A DNA stretch of 51,340 bases from Candidatus Scalindua sp. (GTDB taxonomy: Bacteria; Planctomycetota; Brocadiia; Brocadiales; Scalinduaceae). Positions 37,156-44,865 of the stretch are shown here, in pieces. The notes below the pieces were generated by a model. That model saw only the letters and a list, made by a program, of their open reading frames with translations. It ran no database searches and was not told the DNA's origin. Made by a program: the position numbers and the translations under genes. Position 1 is the first letter of the stretch. The number at the start of each line of letters is the position of its first letter. Where the stretch lies: positions 1 through 51,340 of the forward strand of contig JAIQZU010000075.1 in NCBI GenBank assembly GCA_021776915.1, given 5' to 3'.

Positions 37156-38013
37156 ATGACCAGACCATTAAGAATAGAATATGATGGCGCTTTATATCAT
37201 TTAACATCCAGAGGAAATGCAAGGAAATCTATATTTGCAGGTGATGAGGACCGTAAGATATTTCTTGATACATTAAAGAATGTTAATGAGAAATATAATT
37301 TTCTTTGCCACGCATATTGTCTTATGAACAATCATTACCATCTACTTATTGAAACTCCAGATGGTAACCTCTCGAAAGGAATGAGACAGTTAAACGGTGT
37401 TTACACACAAAGGTATAATAGGCGAAACAAAAAGACCGGTCATGTATTTCAGGGAAGATATAAAGCCATATTAATACAGAAGGAGACTCATCTTCTTGAA
37501 GTTTGTCGATATATTGTTTTGAACCCTGTAAGAGCAAGAGCAGCTAAGCTTCCTAAAGAATGGAAATGGAGTAGTTATAAGGCTACCGCTGGGTTTGAGA
37601 AGCAACACAACTGTCTTACAACAGATTGTATATTGGAACAATTTGGAGAAAAAAGGAGGGATGCTGAGAAAGAGTACAGGAGTTTTGTCCGATCTGGAAT
37701 AGGAGAGAAAACGTTGTGGGAGAAATTGAAAGGTCAGAGTATTCTTGGTGATGTTGATTTTGTTGATAGGCTAATTGTATATATTAAGGAGAGTAAAGAT
37801 ATAATTGAAATACCAAGGAATCAAAGGTATGCCGATAGGCCGAGTCTTAGAGAATTATTTAAAGAAAAACAAAGAAGAGACAAAAGGATGGCGGAGGCAG
37901 TATACGAATATGGATATAGCCAGAGAGAGGTTGCAGACCATCTTGGAATACATTATACAACAATAAGTAGGTTGCTGAACAAAGAAGGCAAACTATCAAG
38001 ATTAAAGACCTGA
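37156..38013 (+). CDS. REP-associated tyrosine transposase (Y1_Tnp / RAYT)
   Basis: This 285-residue HUH single-strand transposase has metal-binding HYH at 60-62 (MNNHYHLLIETP), the catalytic tyrosine Tyr119 in CRYIVLNPVRA, and the family start MTRPLRIEYDGALYHLTSRGN. A C-terminal helix-turn-helix (about 250-275, SQREVADHLGIHYTTISRLL) probably binds the flanking repeats. The gene looks complete and has no frameshift. RAYTs act on hairpins of REP-type repeats and often stay single copy. No clear ribosome-binding site precedes the ATG. Confidence 0.95.
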   Translation: MTRPLRIEYDGALYHLTSRGNARKSIFAGDEDRKIFLDTLKNVNEKYNFLCHAYCLMNNHYHLLIETPDGNLSKGMRQLNGVYTQRYNRRNKKTGHVFQGRYKAILIQKETHLLEVCRYIVLNPVRARAAKLPKEWKWSSYKATAGFEKQHNCLTTDCILEQFGEKRRDAEKEYRSFVRSGIGEKTLWEKLKGQSILGDVDFVDRLIVYIKESKDIIEIPRNQRYADRPSLRELFKEKQRRDKRMAEAVYEYGYSQREVADHLGIHYTTISRLLNKEGKLSRLKT

Positions 38014-38015
38014 CC

Positions 38016-38199
38016 CTATTTCCTCTCTATTTCCTCTCTATTTCCTCTCTATTTCCTCTCTATTTCCTCTCTATTTCCTCTCTATTTCCTCTCTATTTCC
38101 TCTCTATTTCCTCTCTATTTCCTCTCTATTTCCTCTCTATTTCCTCCTATTTCCTCTCTATTTCCTCTCTATTTCCTCCTATTTCCTCTCTATTTCCTC
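38016..38199. repeat. 17-unit tandem repeat CTATTTCCTCT
   Basis: Units of 11 bp (CTATTTCCTCT) run without interruption from two bases after the transposase stop codon. Units 12, 15 and 17 lack the last T (10 bp). The array continues the right inverted sequence (ACCCTATTTCC), so it looks like amplification of the element's outer end. There are no spacers, so it is not CRISPR. Confidence 0.95.
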
Positions 38200-38217
38200 C
38201 TAAAGAAGTACGATAAT

Positions 38218-38361
38218 ATGTTGATCTCAGGTTGTGAAAGGTGTGACAACTCTAGTGATTGCTCTGTTTGTATTGCTAGAACTAGTCCAAAAAGGAATGA
38301 TAAGGGTGAAATTATTAGTTTAGTTGCAGATATGAATCTTTGTATAAATGCGGGTAGGTGA
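38218..38361 (+). CDS. Small cysteine-rich ORF (47 aa)
   Basis: An ATG 18 bases after the tandem repeat opens a frame for 47 residues, starting MLISGCERCDNSSDCSVC and ending LCINAGR. It has five cysteines, two in CxxC pairs (CERC, CSVC), and no membrane helix. The upstream AAGAAG is a weak ribosome-binding site. It may be a genuine small metal-binding peptide or the tail of a broken gene. It ends at the left arm of a 10-bp inverted pair (38361-38370/38387-38396) and lies about 90 bp before an attC-like site. Confidence 0.35.
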   Translation: MLISGCERCDNSSDCSVCIARTSPKRNDKGEIISLVADMNLCINAGR

Positions 38362-38449
38362 AATAGGGTGTATTTGTAAATAATATCACCCTATTTGTAG
38401 TTCTTATTGTATATATTATAGACAAAAAAATAGGCGCTTATAATTAGCC

Positions 38450-38521
38450 GCTAACAAAAAAATCGAGAGGGACTTTTGTTTCGCTTCGCTCAAAAAAATC
38501 CCCTCATTTTATGTGTTAGGT
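38450..38521 (+). other. Integron attC-like recombination site
   Basis: The 72-base segment folds like an attC site. CTAACA (38451-38456) pairs with TGTTAG (38514-38519), and the end reads GTTAGGT, a perfect R' core (GTTRRRY). GAGAGGGA (38465-38472) pairs with TCCCCTC (38499-38505) with one unpaired A, the extrahelical base typical of the L'' arm. The loop holds TTCGCTTCGCTC. The R'' end (CGCTAAC) fits the consensus imperfectly. No integron integrase is in the window, so this could be a relic or a distant cassette array. Confidence 0.5.
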
Positions 38522-38561
38522 GAAGATAATTAATTAAATTACTATGAATCCTGTCAAGTGA

Positions 38562-38801
38562 GCAATCGAAATACTAAAACTGAAGCCTGGCCGAACTCTT
38601 CCTGTTGTAATTCTCACAGGACTTGTCTTGACCATGCCTGATAAATGGCTTGACACACTTGGTATCACAACACTCGTAAGCGATTATCGCCAATGGATCA
38701 GCAGAGCTTTGCAGGATCAGACCTTGAAAGGCAGAGCTTTGCAGGGTCAGACCTTGAAAGCAGAATGCACTTTAAAAGCCTTTATCAGCAACAAGGAATA
38801 G
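38562..38801 (+). pseudogene. Remnant of a response-regulator receiver domain
   Basis: An open frame without a suitable start codon reads AIEILKLKPGRTLPVVILTG, then DKWLDTLGITTLV and a short helix. It resembles the second half of a receiver domain (PVVILTG at beta 4, 'LGI..LV' at beta 5), but the expected KP motif is replaced by SDY. A TGA lies directly upstream in frame, and there is a 30-bp internal duplication. The similarity is by eye and could be wrong. Confidence 0.35.
38701..38760. repeat. 30-bp tandem duplication
   Basis: The two 30-base halves, each starting GCAGAGCTTTGCAGG and ending CAGACCTTGAAAG, differ at one base (A at 38715, G at 38745). The unit is a whole number of codons, so it does not change the frame of the receiver-like remnant. 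Confidence 0.95.
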
Positions 38802-38923
38802 GAATAGTGTCAGGCCATGACTTGATACATAAAGCGTTGAATACAAAATGAATCACTATTAAAAATGCAGTTTTTTGTTTACGAAGTCATTTTTGAAACC
38901 AGACAGACACCAAAGCGATGTCA

Positions 38924-40279
38924 CTATTTTGAGTTCTGTACAATCTTCGCAGCTTCAAAACCCATCTCCATCGCTCTGTCCATAAAGATGTAGCGAAAGA
39001 GGCCGTTTCTTCCGCTAGTGAGGATGTTTTCTTTGCTGTCCAAAAATGAAGTCAGTTCCTTAAGATGGTGTTTGTAATCCAAATGGTATATGGGGTAGGC
39101 GTGTTTTTCTCTTGTGTAGAAATAATCGATCACTTTATCATTAACATCGATACCTGATTCAAGAAGGTCATTAATACACCTTTTAAATAATAAATCATCC
39201 GGCATATTCCACACCTCATCATTATAAAAACATGGAATCTCCAATATTAAAGAAGTCATACCATCAGGAGCATTATATGGACTCCTTTTTCCGGGCTCCT
39301 GTATCCTCGTCATAATATATTTCCCATCCGGTATGTATGTCCACGTGTTCTTGCCTATCTCCGGTTTATCAATAAGAATGTTAAGGAACCTCAGACTGCG
39401 GTATCTGAGAGAGCGGACGGCCTCGCTTACACCCTGCCATTCTTCCCCCCTATCCGGATTGCAAAGCAAATCAGTTATTGGTATAGTTGAGATAACCCAA
39501 TCGCAGTCAATTGCTTCATCTTTCCCATTGATGTCATAAATTATTCCTTTTACCCTTTCTCCCTCAAACAGAAGCCTTTTAAATCCGGCATTAAGGATTA
39601 TGCTGCCTCCATTTCCTTTAATTTCATTGGCGATAAATTCAAATATCTGGCCGATACCCTGCTTTGGATAAAAGAAGTTTCTAGTGTAAGTCCTGGGAGT
39701 GTTTTCCCCAAACCCGCATAACCTCAAAACAACATCCCAGAGGTTAAGGAGAGAAATCCTTTCCGCCGCCCAATCTGACGATAACTTGTCCGGCGGTATT
39801 CCCCATAGTTTACGTGTATAGTCTTTAAAAAAAGTATTATACAATTTCTTTCCAAATCTATTAATTACCCAATCTTCAAACGAAGTATCCGGAGAATGTT
39901 TGATTCTTTTATAAATACTCTGGTATGCGTAATCTATCAGACATCCTGACAAAAATCTTATATCTGTTTGCCTCAGAATATCACCGGCAGAGAGAGGATA
40001 CTGAAATTCCCGGCCATTTAATCTTATCGCACTGATCCTTTCTGATACTAACAGCTCATCTCCCATTAGTACCTTTATCTTATTTATTAACTCATCATTC
40101 TCAGAGATGAATCTATGTCCGCCCAGGTCAAAATTAAATCCCTTGTAACTTATTGTCTTGCACAGGCCGCCTAATGAGGACTGCGCCTCAATTATTACAA
40201 CATTTTTACCTGTCCCGGAAAGTTCCCATGCTGCACTGAGCCCGCATGGACCACCACCTAAAATGACTACTGTTTCCAT
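38924..40279 (-). CDS. FAD-dependent oxidoreductase (UDP-galactopyranose mutase / amine-oxidase-like)
   Basis: This 451-residue flavoprotein starts with the dinucleotide-binding VVILGGGPCGLSAAWEL (4-20) and GG-L-CKT motif (about 37-43). It continues NFDLGGHRFISEN (about 49-61), typical of the UGM/protoporphyrinogen-oxidase-like group acting on sugar nucleotides or carotenoid-like substrates. The C-terminus NILTSGRNGLFRYIFMDRAMEMGFEA is the closing FAD motif. The substrate is unknown. It is the last gene of the porin/secreted-protein set and starts 4 bp after the porin stop. No signal peptide is seen. Confidence 0.82.
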   Translation of the reverse strand: METVVILGGGPCGLSAAWELSGTGKNVVIIEAQSSLGGLCKTISYKGFNFDLGGHRFISENDELINKIKVLMGDELLVSERISAIRLNGREFQYPLSAGDILRQTDIRFLSGCLIDYAYQSIYKRIKHSPDTSFEDWVINRFGKKLYNTFFKDYTRKLWGIPPDKLSSDWAAERISLLNLWDVVLRLCGFGENTPRTYTRNFFYPKQGIGQIFEFIANEIKGNGGSIILNAGFKRLLFEGERVKGIIYDINGKDEAIDCDWVISTIPITDLLCNPDRGEEWQGVSEAVRSLRYRSLRFLNILIDKPEIGKNTWTYIPDGKYIMTRIQEPGKRSPYNAPDGMTSLILEIPCFYNDEVWNMPDDLLFKRCINDLLESGIDVNDKVIDYFYTREKHAYPIYHLDYKHHLKELTSFLDSKENILTSGRNGLFRYIFMDRAMEMGFEAAKIVQNSK

Positions 40280-40283
40280 GTCA

Positions 40284-41405
40284 TCACCATCTGATATTCA
40301 TTTGAATAAACCCCTTATTTTCCTTGTCCTCAGTCGCCTCGTTTTCCATCTCGTACTCCAGCTTGAGTATGAAATGGTGCGATGGTGAATAATTAATACC
40401 CACTGCAATCCTGTCAGCATCACCCTCATCAGTTACAAGATCGTCGGGATCAACAGAATCGAATCTCCCTACAAATTCAACATATTTCATATAATTAATT
40501 TCAGGAGAGTATTTATATGAGGTCTGGATGTAATAACCATCACGATCAAAACTTCCACCGGCAGATGTTGACCGTTCAACGTTACTCCTTATATATTCAC
40601 CCCGTATCTCAAAACCGCCTCTCCGGAATGACGCATCTGCGCCTGTAAAGTCCATCCTTAGCTTTTCATCGTCGTCATATTTCCCGGTAGAATAGGAACC
40701 GCCAATTTCCAGCCCAGGCAATAGCTCAATACCCAGCCGCCCTCCCAGGGAGATGTTATCATTATTGTCATCTAAGTGCTGCTCCCCTTTTCCTTCGTAA
40801 CTGGAAAGCCCGTTAGTTGCTGCAAACTCATATTTCAGTCTTGCTTTATAAAGTAAAGGAATATTTCCGTATACCTCAATACCTTCGTCTGAATATGTGC
40901 CTGGAATAATCTTTATAGACGGATTTGGCCTGTCTATAAGCTTATTATTTACGGCATTTTCCACCAGTCTCTCAATACCAAAGGGATAATAAAATTTGCC
41001 TATCCTGAAAACACATCTATCATTAAATATATTCCAATCCAGTGCAAATCTCTCAATCACAAACTCTTCAAAGCCCTCCTCTATCTCAAGCTCTGTTACA
41101 AACGACAGATTCTTAAATATCTGTACTCCAGACCAGAGGGTTATTTCCGTCTGCTTAAAAACATTTGATGAACCCTTTTCAGATTCGTCCAGGCCTTCAG
41201 AAAACGGCGCACCTAAGCTGATATTGCCATGAAATTCCGGCCTTAACAACCCCGGTTCTTCAAGTTTCACCGCATCTATATCAAAAAAGTGCTCATCGCC
41301 TTTTTTGCCTGATTCGTTATCATCGCCAAGAGCGAATATCGTTGAATTAACTAATAGCAATAAAATTAAAATTGATTCCCGAATTATTTTAGGTAAATTT
41401 ATCAA
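40284..41405 (-). CDS. OprP/OprO-like outer-membrane porin
   Basis: This 373-residue protein has a signal peptide (about 1-28, IFALG-D) and a beta-barrel of alternating strands. The last residues, FIQMNIRW, are the aromatic-terminated strand expected for outer-membrane insertion. KFYYPFGIERLVENA and RFALDWNIFND match phosphate-selective porin O/P family proteins. It may carry anions or other small solutes. Its start overlaps the upstream secreted protein by ATGA, so the two are co-translated. Confidence 0.82.
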   Translation of the reverse strand: MINLPKIIRESILILLLLVNSTIFALGDDNESGKKGDEHFFDIDAVKLEEPGLLRPEFHGNISLGAPFSEGLDESEKGSSNVFKQTEITLWSGVQIFKNLSFVTELEIEEGFEEFVIERFALDWNIFNDRCVFRIGKFYYPFGIERLVENAVNNKLIDRPNPSIKIIPGTYSDEGIEVYGNIPLLYKARLKYEFAATNGLSSYEGKGEQHLDDNNDNISLGGRLGIELLPGLEIGGSYSTGKYDDDEKLRMDFTGADASFRRGGFEIRGEYIRSNVERSTSAGGSFDRDGYYIQTSYKYSPEINYMKYVEFVGRFDSVDPDDLVTDEGDADRIAVGINYSPSHHFILKLEYEMENEATEDKENKGFIQMNIRW

Positions 41406-42049
41406 TATGTTATCTCTTTGCCACTCTCAAAATAAGGAAAGACTATAAGAAGTTTTTGTTCAATTTCCTTTGTAATCCTTTCAAATTCTTCTGGTCTCGG
41501 GCTGACGGCCCCTGCCCCAAGAAACCCTATACTACCCAGGCTCTTTCTGGCTTCAGAAAACTTATTAAATATCTCATCATGGAATTTCGTGCCATTAAGG
41601 TTATCGTATCTCCTGACATTTCCGGATAGAAGTAAAGTATAATACTCCTCTGTAAGCCTGAGCCTGACATTTGCCCTCGCAAACATCCTGAGACCTTCAG
41701 TAAGGTTCCAATAATATTTCTCCCGTATAGCAAGAAATACAAAGTTCGCCATTACCTTTATGACTTCCTGGAAATCATGCTGAGATATCCCGGCGTCAAG
41801 TTTTGCTGTGAGATTAACGTCAAAGAGATTCCGAACATCATCAAACCTGTCACCGATGGTATCCGTGTCTGACCTGACCCTTGCCCAGTCATTGTTCTTT
41901 CCATAGAAAATGGTCGATTTGAAAACCGTAATAATCGGGTCATCATTCCTTCCATAGCCGTATCCCATAGAAGATCTCGGGCATATTACTATTACAGGGA
42001 GAAAGAAAGCGATAAAAATGAAATGTATCAGCTTTAATTGAATGGACAT
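41402..42049 (-). CDS. Exported protein of unknown function
   Basis: This 215-residue protein has an N-terminal hydrophobic segment (about 9-24) that may be a signal peptide, then a mainly helical, charged region with no motif I recognise. It is the first gene of the set and overlaps the porin gene by 4 bases, which suggests a periplasmic partner of the porin. Two ILGI/LGAGA glycine patches near the end are not diagnostic. Confidence 0.7.
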   Translation of the reverse strand: MSIQLKLIHFIFIAFFLPVIVICPRSSMGYGYGRNDDPIITVFKSTIFYGKNNDWARVRSDTDTIGDRFDDVRNLFDVNLTAKLDAGISQHDFQEVIKVMANFVFLAIREKYYWNLTEGLRMFARANVRLRLTEEYYTLLLSGNVRRYDNLNGTKFHDEIFNKFSEARKSLGSIGFLGAGAVSPRPEEFERITKEIEQKLLIVFPYFESGKEITY

Positions 42050-42120
42050 ATAAATATGGTATACAGTCTGTGTTTAGGGTACAGAATTCTTTTTAAAATC
42101 CATGAGAATTTAAAACTATC

Positions 42121-42259
42121 AGGAACCTAAATTGAGCGATTTTATATTACATGCCATTGTAGCCGCAGGCTTTAGCCTTCGTTTTTCACCATTTGATGGG
42201 TTCACGTAAGTTACGCAACCTTAAGGTTGCGGCTACAAAATCGCTCAATTTAGGAGGAA
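42121..42259. mobile_element. MITE-like element, copy C (perfect ends, AGGAA duplication)
   Basis: This is the best-preserved copy. CCTAAATTGAGCGATTTT at 42126-42143 and its exact complement at 42237-42254 make perfect 18-bp terminal inverted repeats. AGGAA flanks it at 42121-42125 and 42255-42259. Inner hairpins GCAGGCTTTAGCC and GCAACCTTAAGGTTGC match copies A and B. It encodes nothing. Confidence 0.85.
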
Positions 42260-42479
42260 TTAACTTTTTCTATTGCCTAAGTGGATAATTATGACAATAC
42301 AATAGAACGTCATCTTCCGTAATTATTATAAATATCTACATTACATCAAGGTAGAGTTTTAAGGACGTCCAGGTTTCCTAATTAAAACAGGAAGGATTAT
42401 CATATTCAATCATAAATATCTGAATGCGAAAAGATCAGGATTTGTTCTTAAAACAACAAATTAATCAATAAATTCGTAC

Positions 42480-42508
42480 TTGACATAAATTTAGCTATTT
42501 GATAGATT
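42480..42508 (+). promoter_or_regulatory. Candidate sigma-70 promoter for the coiled-coil gene
   Basis: TTGACA (42480-42485) and TAGATT (42503-42508) are exactly 17 bp apart. The ATG is at 42577, preceded by AAAGGAG at a good distance. Confidence 0.5.
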
Positions 42509-42576
42509 AACGCAGAATTTATGATTAAAACTCCATTTATTATTTATTGATATCACGTTGAAAGGAGAAGGAAACA

Positions 42577-43116
42577 ATGGCCCAGGAAAATTCTAAGTTA
42601 TTTGCCATAACTACTGCTTTATTTGTTGTCTTAGCCATAATATTTTTTACTCTTTCCATAACTTCAATTGGAAAGTACACAGCTCAAAAGAAAAGGGTTC
42701 ATCACATGGAACTGCAAATGCTGGCAGGTAAAAGTGAGATAATGAAGGTGCCTGAGATAATTGGAAAACTGAGGGTTGCTGACAAATCGAACAAAGAATT
42801 AGAAGGTCAGGTTGCTGATCTTACCGAGTCAAGTGAAGAGATGACGTCAGAATTTAATGAACTCCAGAAAAAATTAACAACCGTAACAATAGCAAAGCTT
42901 GTCCTTGAAACAGATAGGGCCGGTTATACAAAAAATCTCATAGAAGCAAGACAAACAGTAGAAGAGTTGAGAAATCAGCTAAGTACGAATGATGGAGGCT
43001 CCAACATAGATGAGGTGGATGAGATTGAAGAGACACTGATAGAATCTTCGCATGAAGCTACACATTCACCCGAAGTGAGCGGTAAGAAGATACCATTAAA
43101 AAATGTATGGGAGTAG
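42577..43116 (+). CDS. Membrane-anchored coiled-coil protein (179 aa)
   Basis: The protein has one hydrophobic segment (about 9-31) near the N-terminus and then a long charged helical region (about 60-140) with Leu/Ile heptad spacing, followed by an acidic disordered tail. A single-pass inner-membrane anchor with a coiled-coil body is likely. I do not recognise a family. It has a good AAAGGAG site and its own promoter. The low-complexity tail (IDEVDEIEETLIESS) suggests it is not an enzyme. Confidence 0.75.
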   Translation: MAQENSKLFAITTALFVVLAIIFFTLSITSIGKYTAQKKRVHHMELQMLAGKSEIMKVPEIIGKLRVADKSNKELEGQVADLTESSEEMTSEFNELQKKLTTVTIAKLVLETDRAGYTKNLIEARQTVEELRNQLSTNDGGSNIDEVDEIEETLIESSHEATHSPEVSGKKIPLKNVWE

Positions 43117-43248
43117 TGCTAAAATAACCTGCTTTAACATTGATCGGTAGAATAACTGTAAATATTTAGATTAGCTCAATGTACAAACCACCAATCTCCA
43201 CAGTTTTGTTGTATATCAGGGGAGATAGAGGGCAATAAGAGTGGATTA

Positions 43249-43386
43249 CTATGCAGATGTAAGTACGGCTTGAAGTAAAGCCTGGGATAGATCAGCAAAA
43301 AAAAGGATTTGCCAAAAACTCTCTTCAGCTTGTATAGCATGTTTTGGAATATGCGACTCCACTCTATAAGGTTCTGGCAATCCCAT
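43249..43386 (-). CDS. Small ORF with strong ribosome-binding site (45 aa)
   Basis: ATG at 43386 follows AGGAGGGTG (43403-43395) by 8 bases, a near-ideal ribosome-binding site, and the frame closes at TAG (43249). The product reads MGLPEPYRVESHIPKHAIQA and then EESFWQILFFADLSQALLQA, with a short amphipathic or hydrophobic helix near 24-42. I know no family. A longer TTG-started frame at 43433 also overlaps this region in another phase but has no such site. Confidence 0.4.
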   Translation of the reverse strand: MGLPEPYRVESHIPKHAIQAEESFWQILFFADLSQALLQAVLTSA

Positions 43387-43649
43387 AATATTTTCACCCT
43401 CCTGAAAACTGAAAGAAAATAATACTTACCCAAAACAACACTCCTGTCGAAACATATCTATAACAGCAATTTATTGACACAAGGCCGGATTTTGCTATAA
43501 TGACAAGGCTTTACCGGTATGTACATACACACACAAAAGCAGAGAGTCGATATAATCGACTGATAAAGCAAAGCTAACAAACAAGGTTTAAACTTTTCTA
43601 CAATTTCACAAATCTTAAGACACGCAACTACAAAAACGTAATTAAAACC

Positions 43650-44672
43650 ATGTCTATCAAAAGATCAAGGAGGGAGTTCCTTAAAGAAGTCACTACTATA
43701 GGCACAGGACTTTGTACATCAACTCTTCTGTTATCTAACAATAATATTCTCCGAACACTCTATGCAGGAGAGGATATTTCATTAAAATCCATGGTAATAC
43801 TTGCAAAAGATAAAAGATTCGTAAATGTTAATGGTAAAGCAGATTCCACTTTAATCAATATGGCTATTGATAGCGCATTAATGAAAATTACTAATTCAGA
43901 AAAACCATTGGATGCATGGAGAAGCCTCTTTAACAAAGACGATATAGTCGGCATAAAACTTAATTGTCTGGCTGGAAAGAGGTTTTCACCTCATACGGAA
44001 ATAGTCGAAGCTGTTATAAACGGTGTTGAATCTGCCGGAGTAAGAGATAATAACATAATAATATTTGAAAGATTTAATAGAGAGTTGGAAGATGCCGGAT
44101 TTAGTATTCGAAAAAATGACAGTGGTTTCAGGTGCTTTGGCACAGATGCGCTTCCTTCCGGAGGTTACGATTCACAACCACAGATTATCGGCAGTGTTGG
44201 AAGTTGTTTCAGCCAGATAGCCTCATCACACTGCACTGCAATAGTAAATATACCCGTCTTGAAAGATCATGACCTTGCCGGGGTATCAATAGGAATGAAA
44301 AACTTCTACGGAATCATACATAATCCCAACAAATATCACGATGGAAATTGCAACCCCTATGTTGCCGACCTTAACAGTCATCCATACATAAAGGATAAAT
44401 TGAGATTAGTTGTTTGCGATGCCCTGAAGGCTCAATACCATGGCGGTCCCGCCTTTAAGCCTCAATGGGCCTGGGATTTCAGAGGAATTCTGATCAGCAC
44501 GGATCCGGTTGCACTTGATCGTATCGGGGCTGACTTTATCGAGAAAAAAAGGAAAGAGGTAAATATGCCATCTCTTAAAGAGGCAGGGAGAGAACCAAAG
44601 TATATTAAGACTGCTGCGAATCTAGGACTGGGATTTGATGATCCCTCGTTAATAGATATTATTTCAACATAG
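43650..44672 (+). CDS. DUF362 family protein with Tat signal
   Basis: This 340-residue protein begins SIKRSRREFLKEVTT, a twin-arginine signal (R-R-E-F-L), followed by a hydrophobic stretch to about residue 37, so it is exported folded. The body has the DUF362 features: VGIKLNCLAG, FSPHTEIVEAVINGVESAG and PVLKDHDLAGVSIGMKNFYG (key residues in this stretch), with a DPVALDRIGAD end. Some DUF362 proteins are Fe-S proteins, but no cysteine cluster is obvious here. Its cofactor is unknown. No clear ribosome-binding site precedes the ATG. Confidence 0.8.
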   Translation: MSIKRSRREFLKEVTTIGTGLCTSTLLLSNNNILRTLYAGEDISLKSMVILAKDKRFVNVNGKADSTLINMAIDSALMKITNSEKPLDAWRSLFNKDDIVGIKLNCLAGKRFSPHTEIVEAVINGVESAGVRDNNIIIFERFNRELEDAGFSIRKNDSGFRCFGTDALPSGGYDSQPQIIGSVGSCFSQIASSHCTAIVNIPVLKDHDLAGVSIGMKNFYGIIHNPNKYHDGNCNPYVADLNSHPYIKDKLRLVVCDALKAQYHGGPAFKPQWAWDFRGILISTDPVALDRIGADFIEKKRKEVNMPSLKEAGREPKYIKTAANLGLGFDDPSLIDIIST

Positions 44673-44675
44673 AAA

Positions 44676-44700
44676 GTAATCATGGAAAATCAATGATTAC
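44676..44700. other. Perfect 8-bp hairpin after the DUF362 gene
   Basis: GTAATCAT (44676-44683) and ATGATTAC (44693-44700) form a perfect stem with a 9-base loop, 4 bases after the stop codon. There is no T-run after it, so it may stabilise the transcript end rather than terminate it. Confidence 0.45.
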
Positions 44701-44865
44701 CTAACGTAAATAGATTCTGGCAAGAAGAAGACGGTAAGGAATAATCATGTCTTGTTCAAACTGAGGTAGCAAAATGTATTTCGTAAAGAAAGCAAATGGC
44801 GGAGAATTTAAATGATTATTCTTTAAATCCTCCTTTTTAATAGACAAAGCCGAAAGGTGGAGCAG

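Larger units (their letters stand above)
37061..38199 (+). mobile_element. REP-associated (RAYT-type) transposable unit
   Basis: The unit runs from three 15-bp repeats (37061-37109) through the transposase gene to a 17-unit 11-bp repeat. A perfect 18-bp inverted pair, AATAGGGTCAGGTCTTTA, lies at 37100-37117 and (as its complement) at 38003-38020, so the right copy covers the transposase stop codon. The tandem repeats on each side extend outward from these inverted sequences. Confidence 0.8.

Noticed and set aside
38016-38199. Possible CRISPR array
   Set aside because: The 11-bp units are contiguous with no spacers, and there are no cas genes nearby.
43176-43433. 85-codon TTG-started minus ORF
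   Set aside because: It has no ribosome-binding site; the 45-codon ATG frame inside it is better supported.
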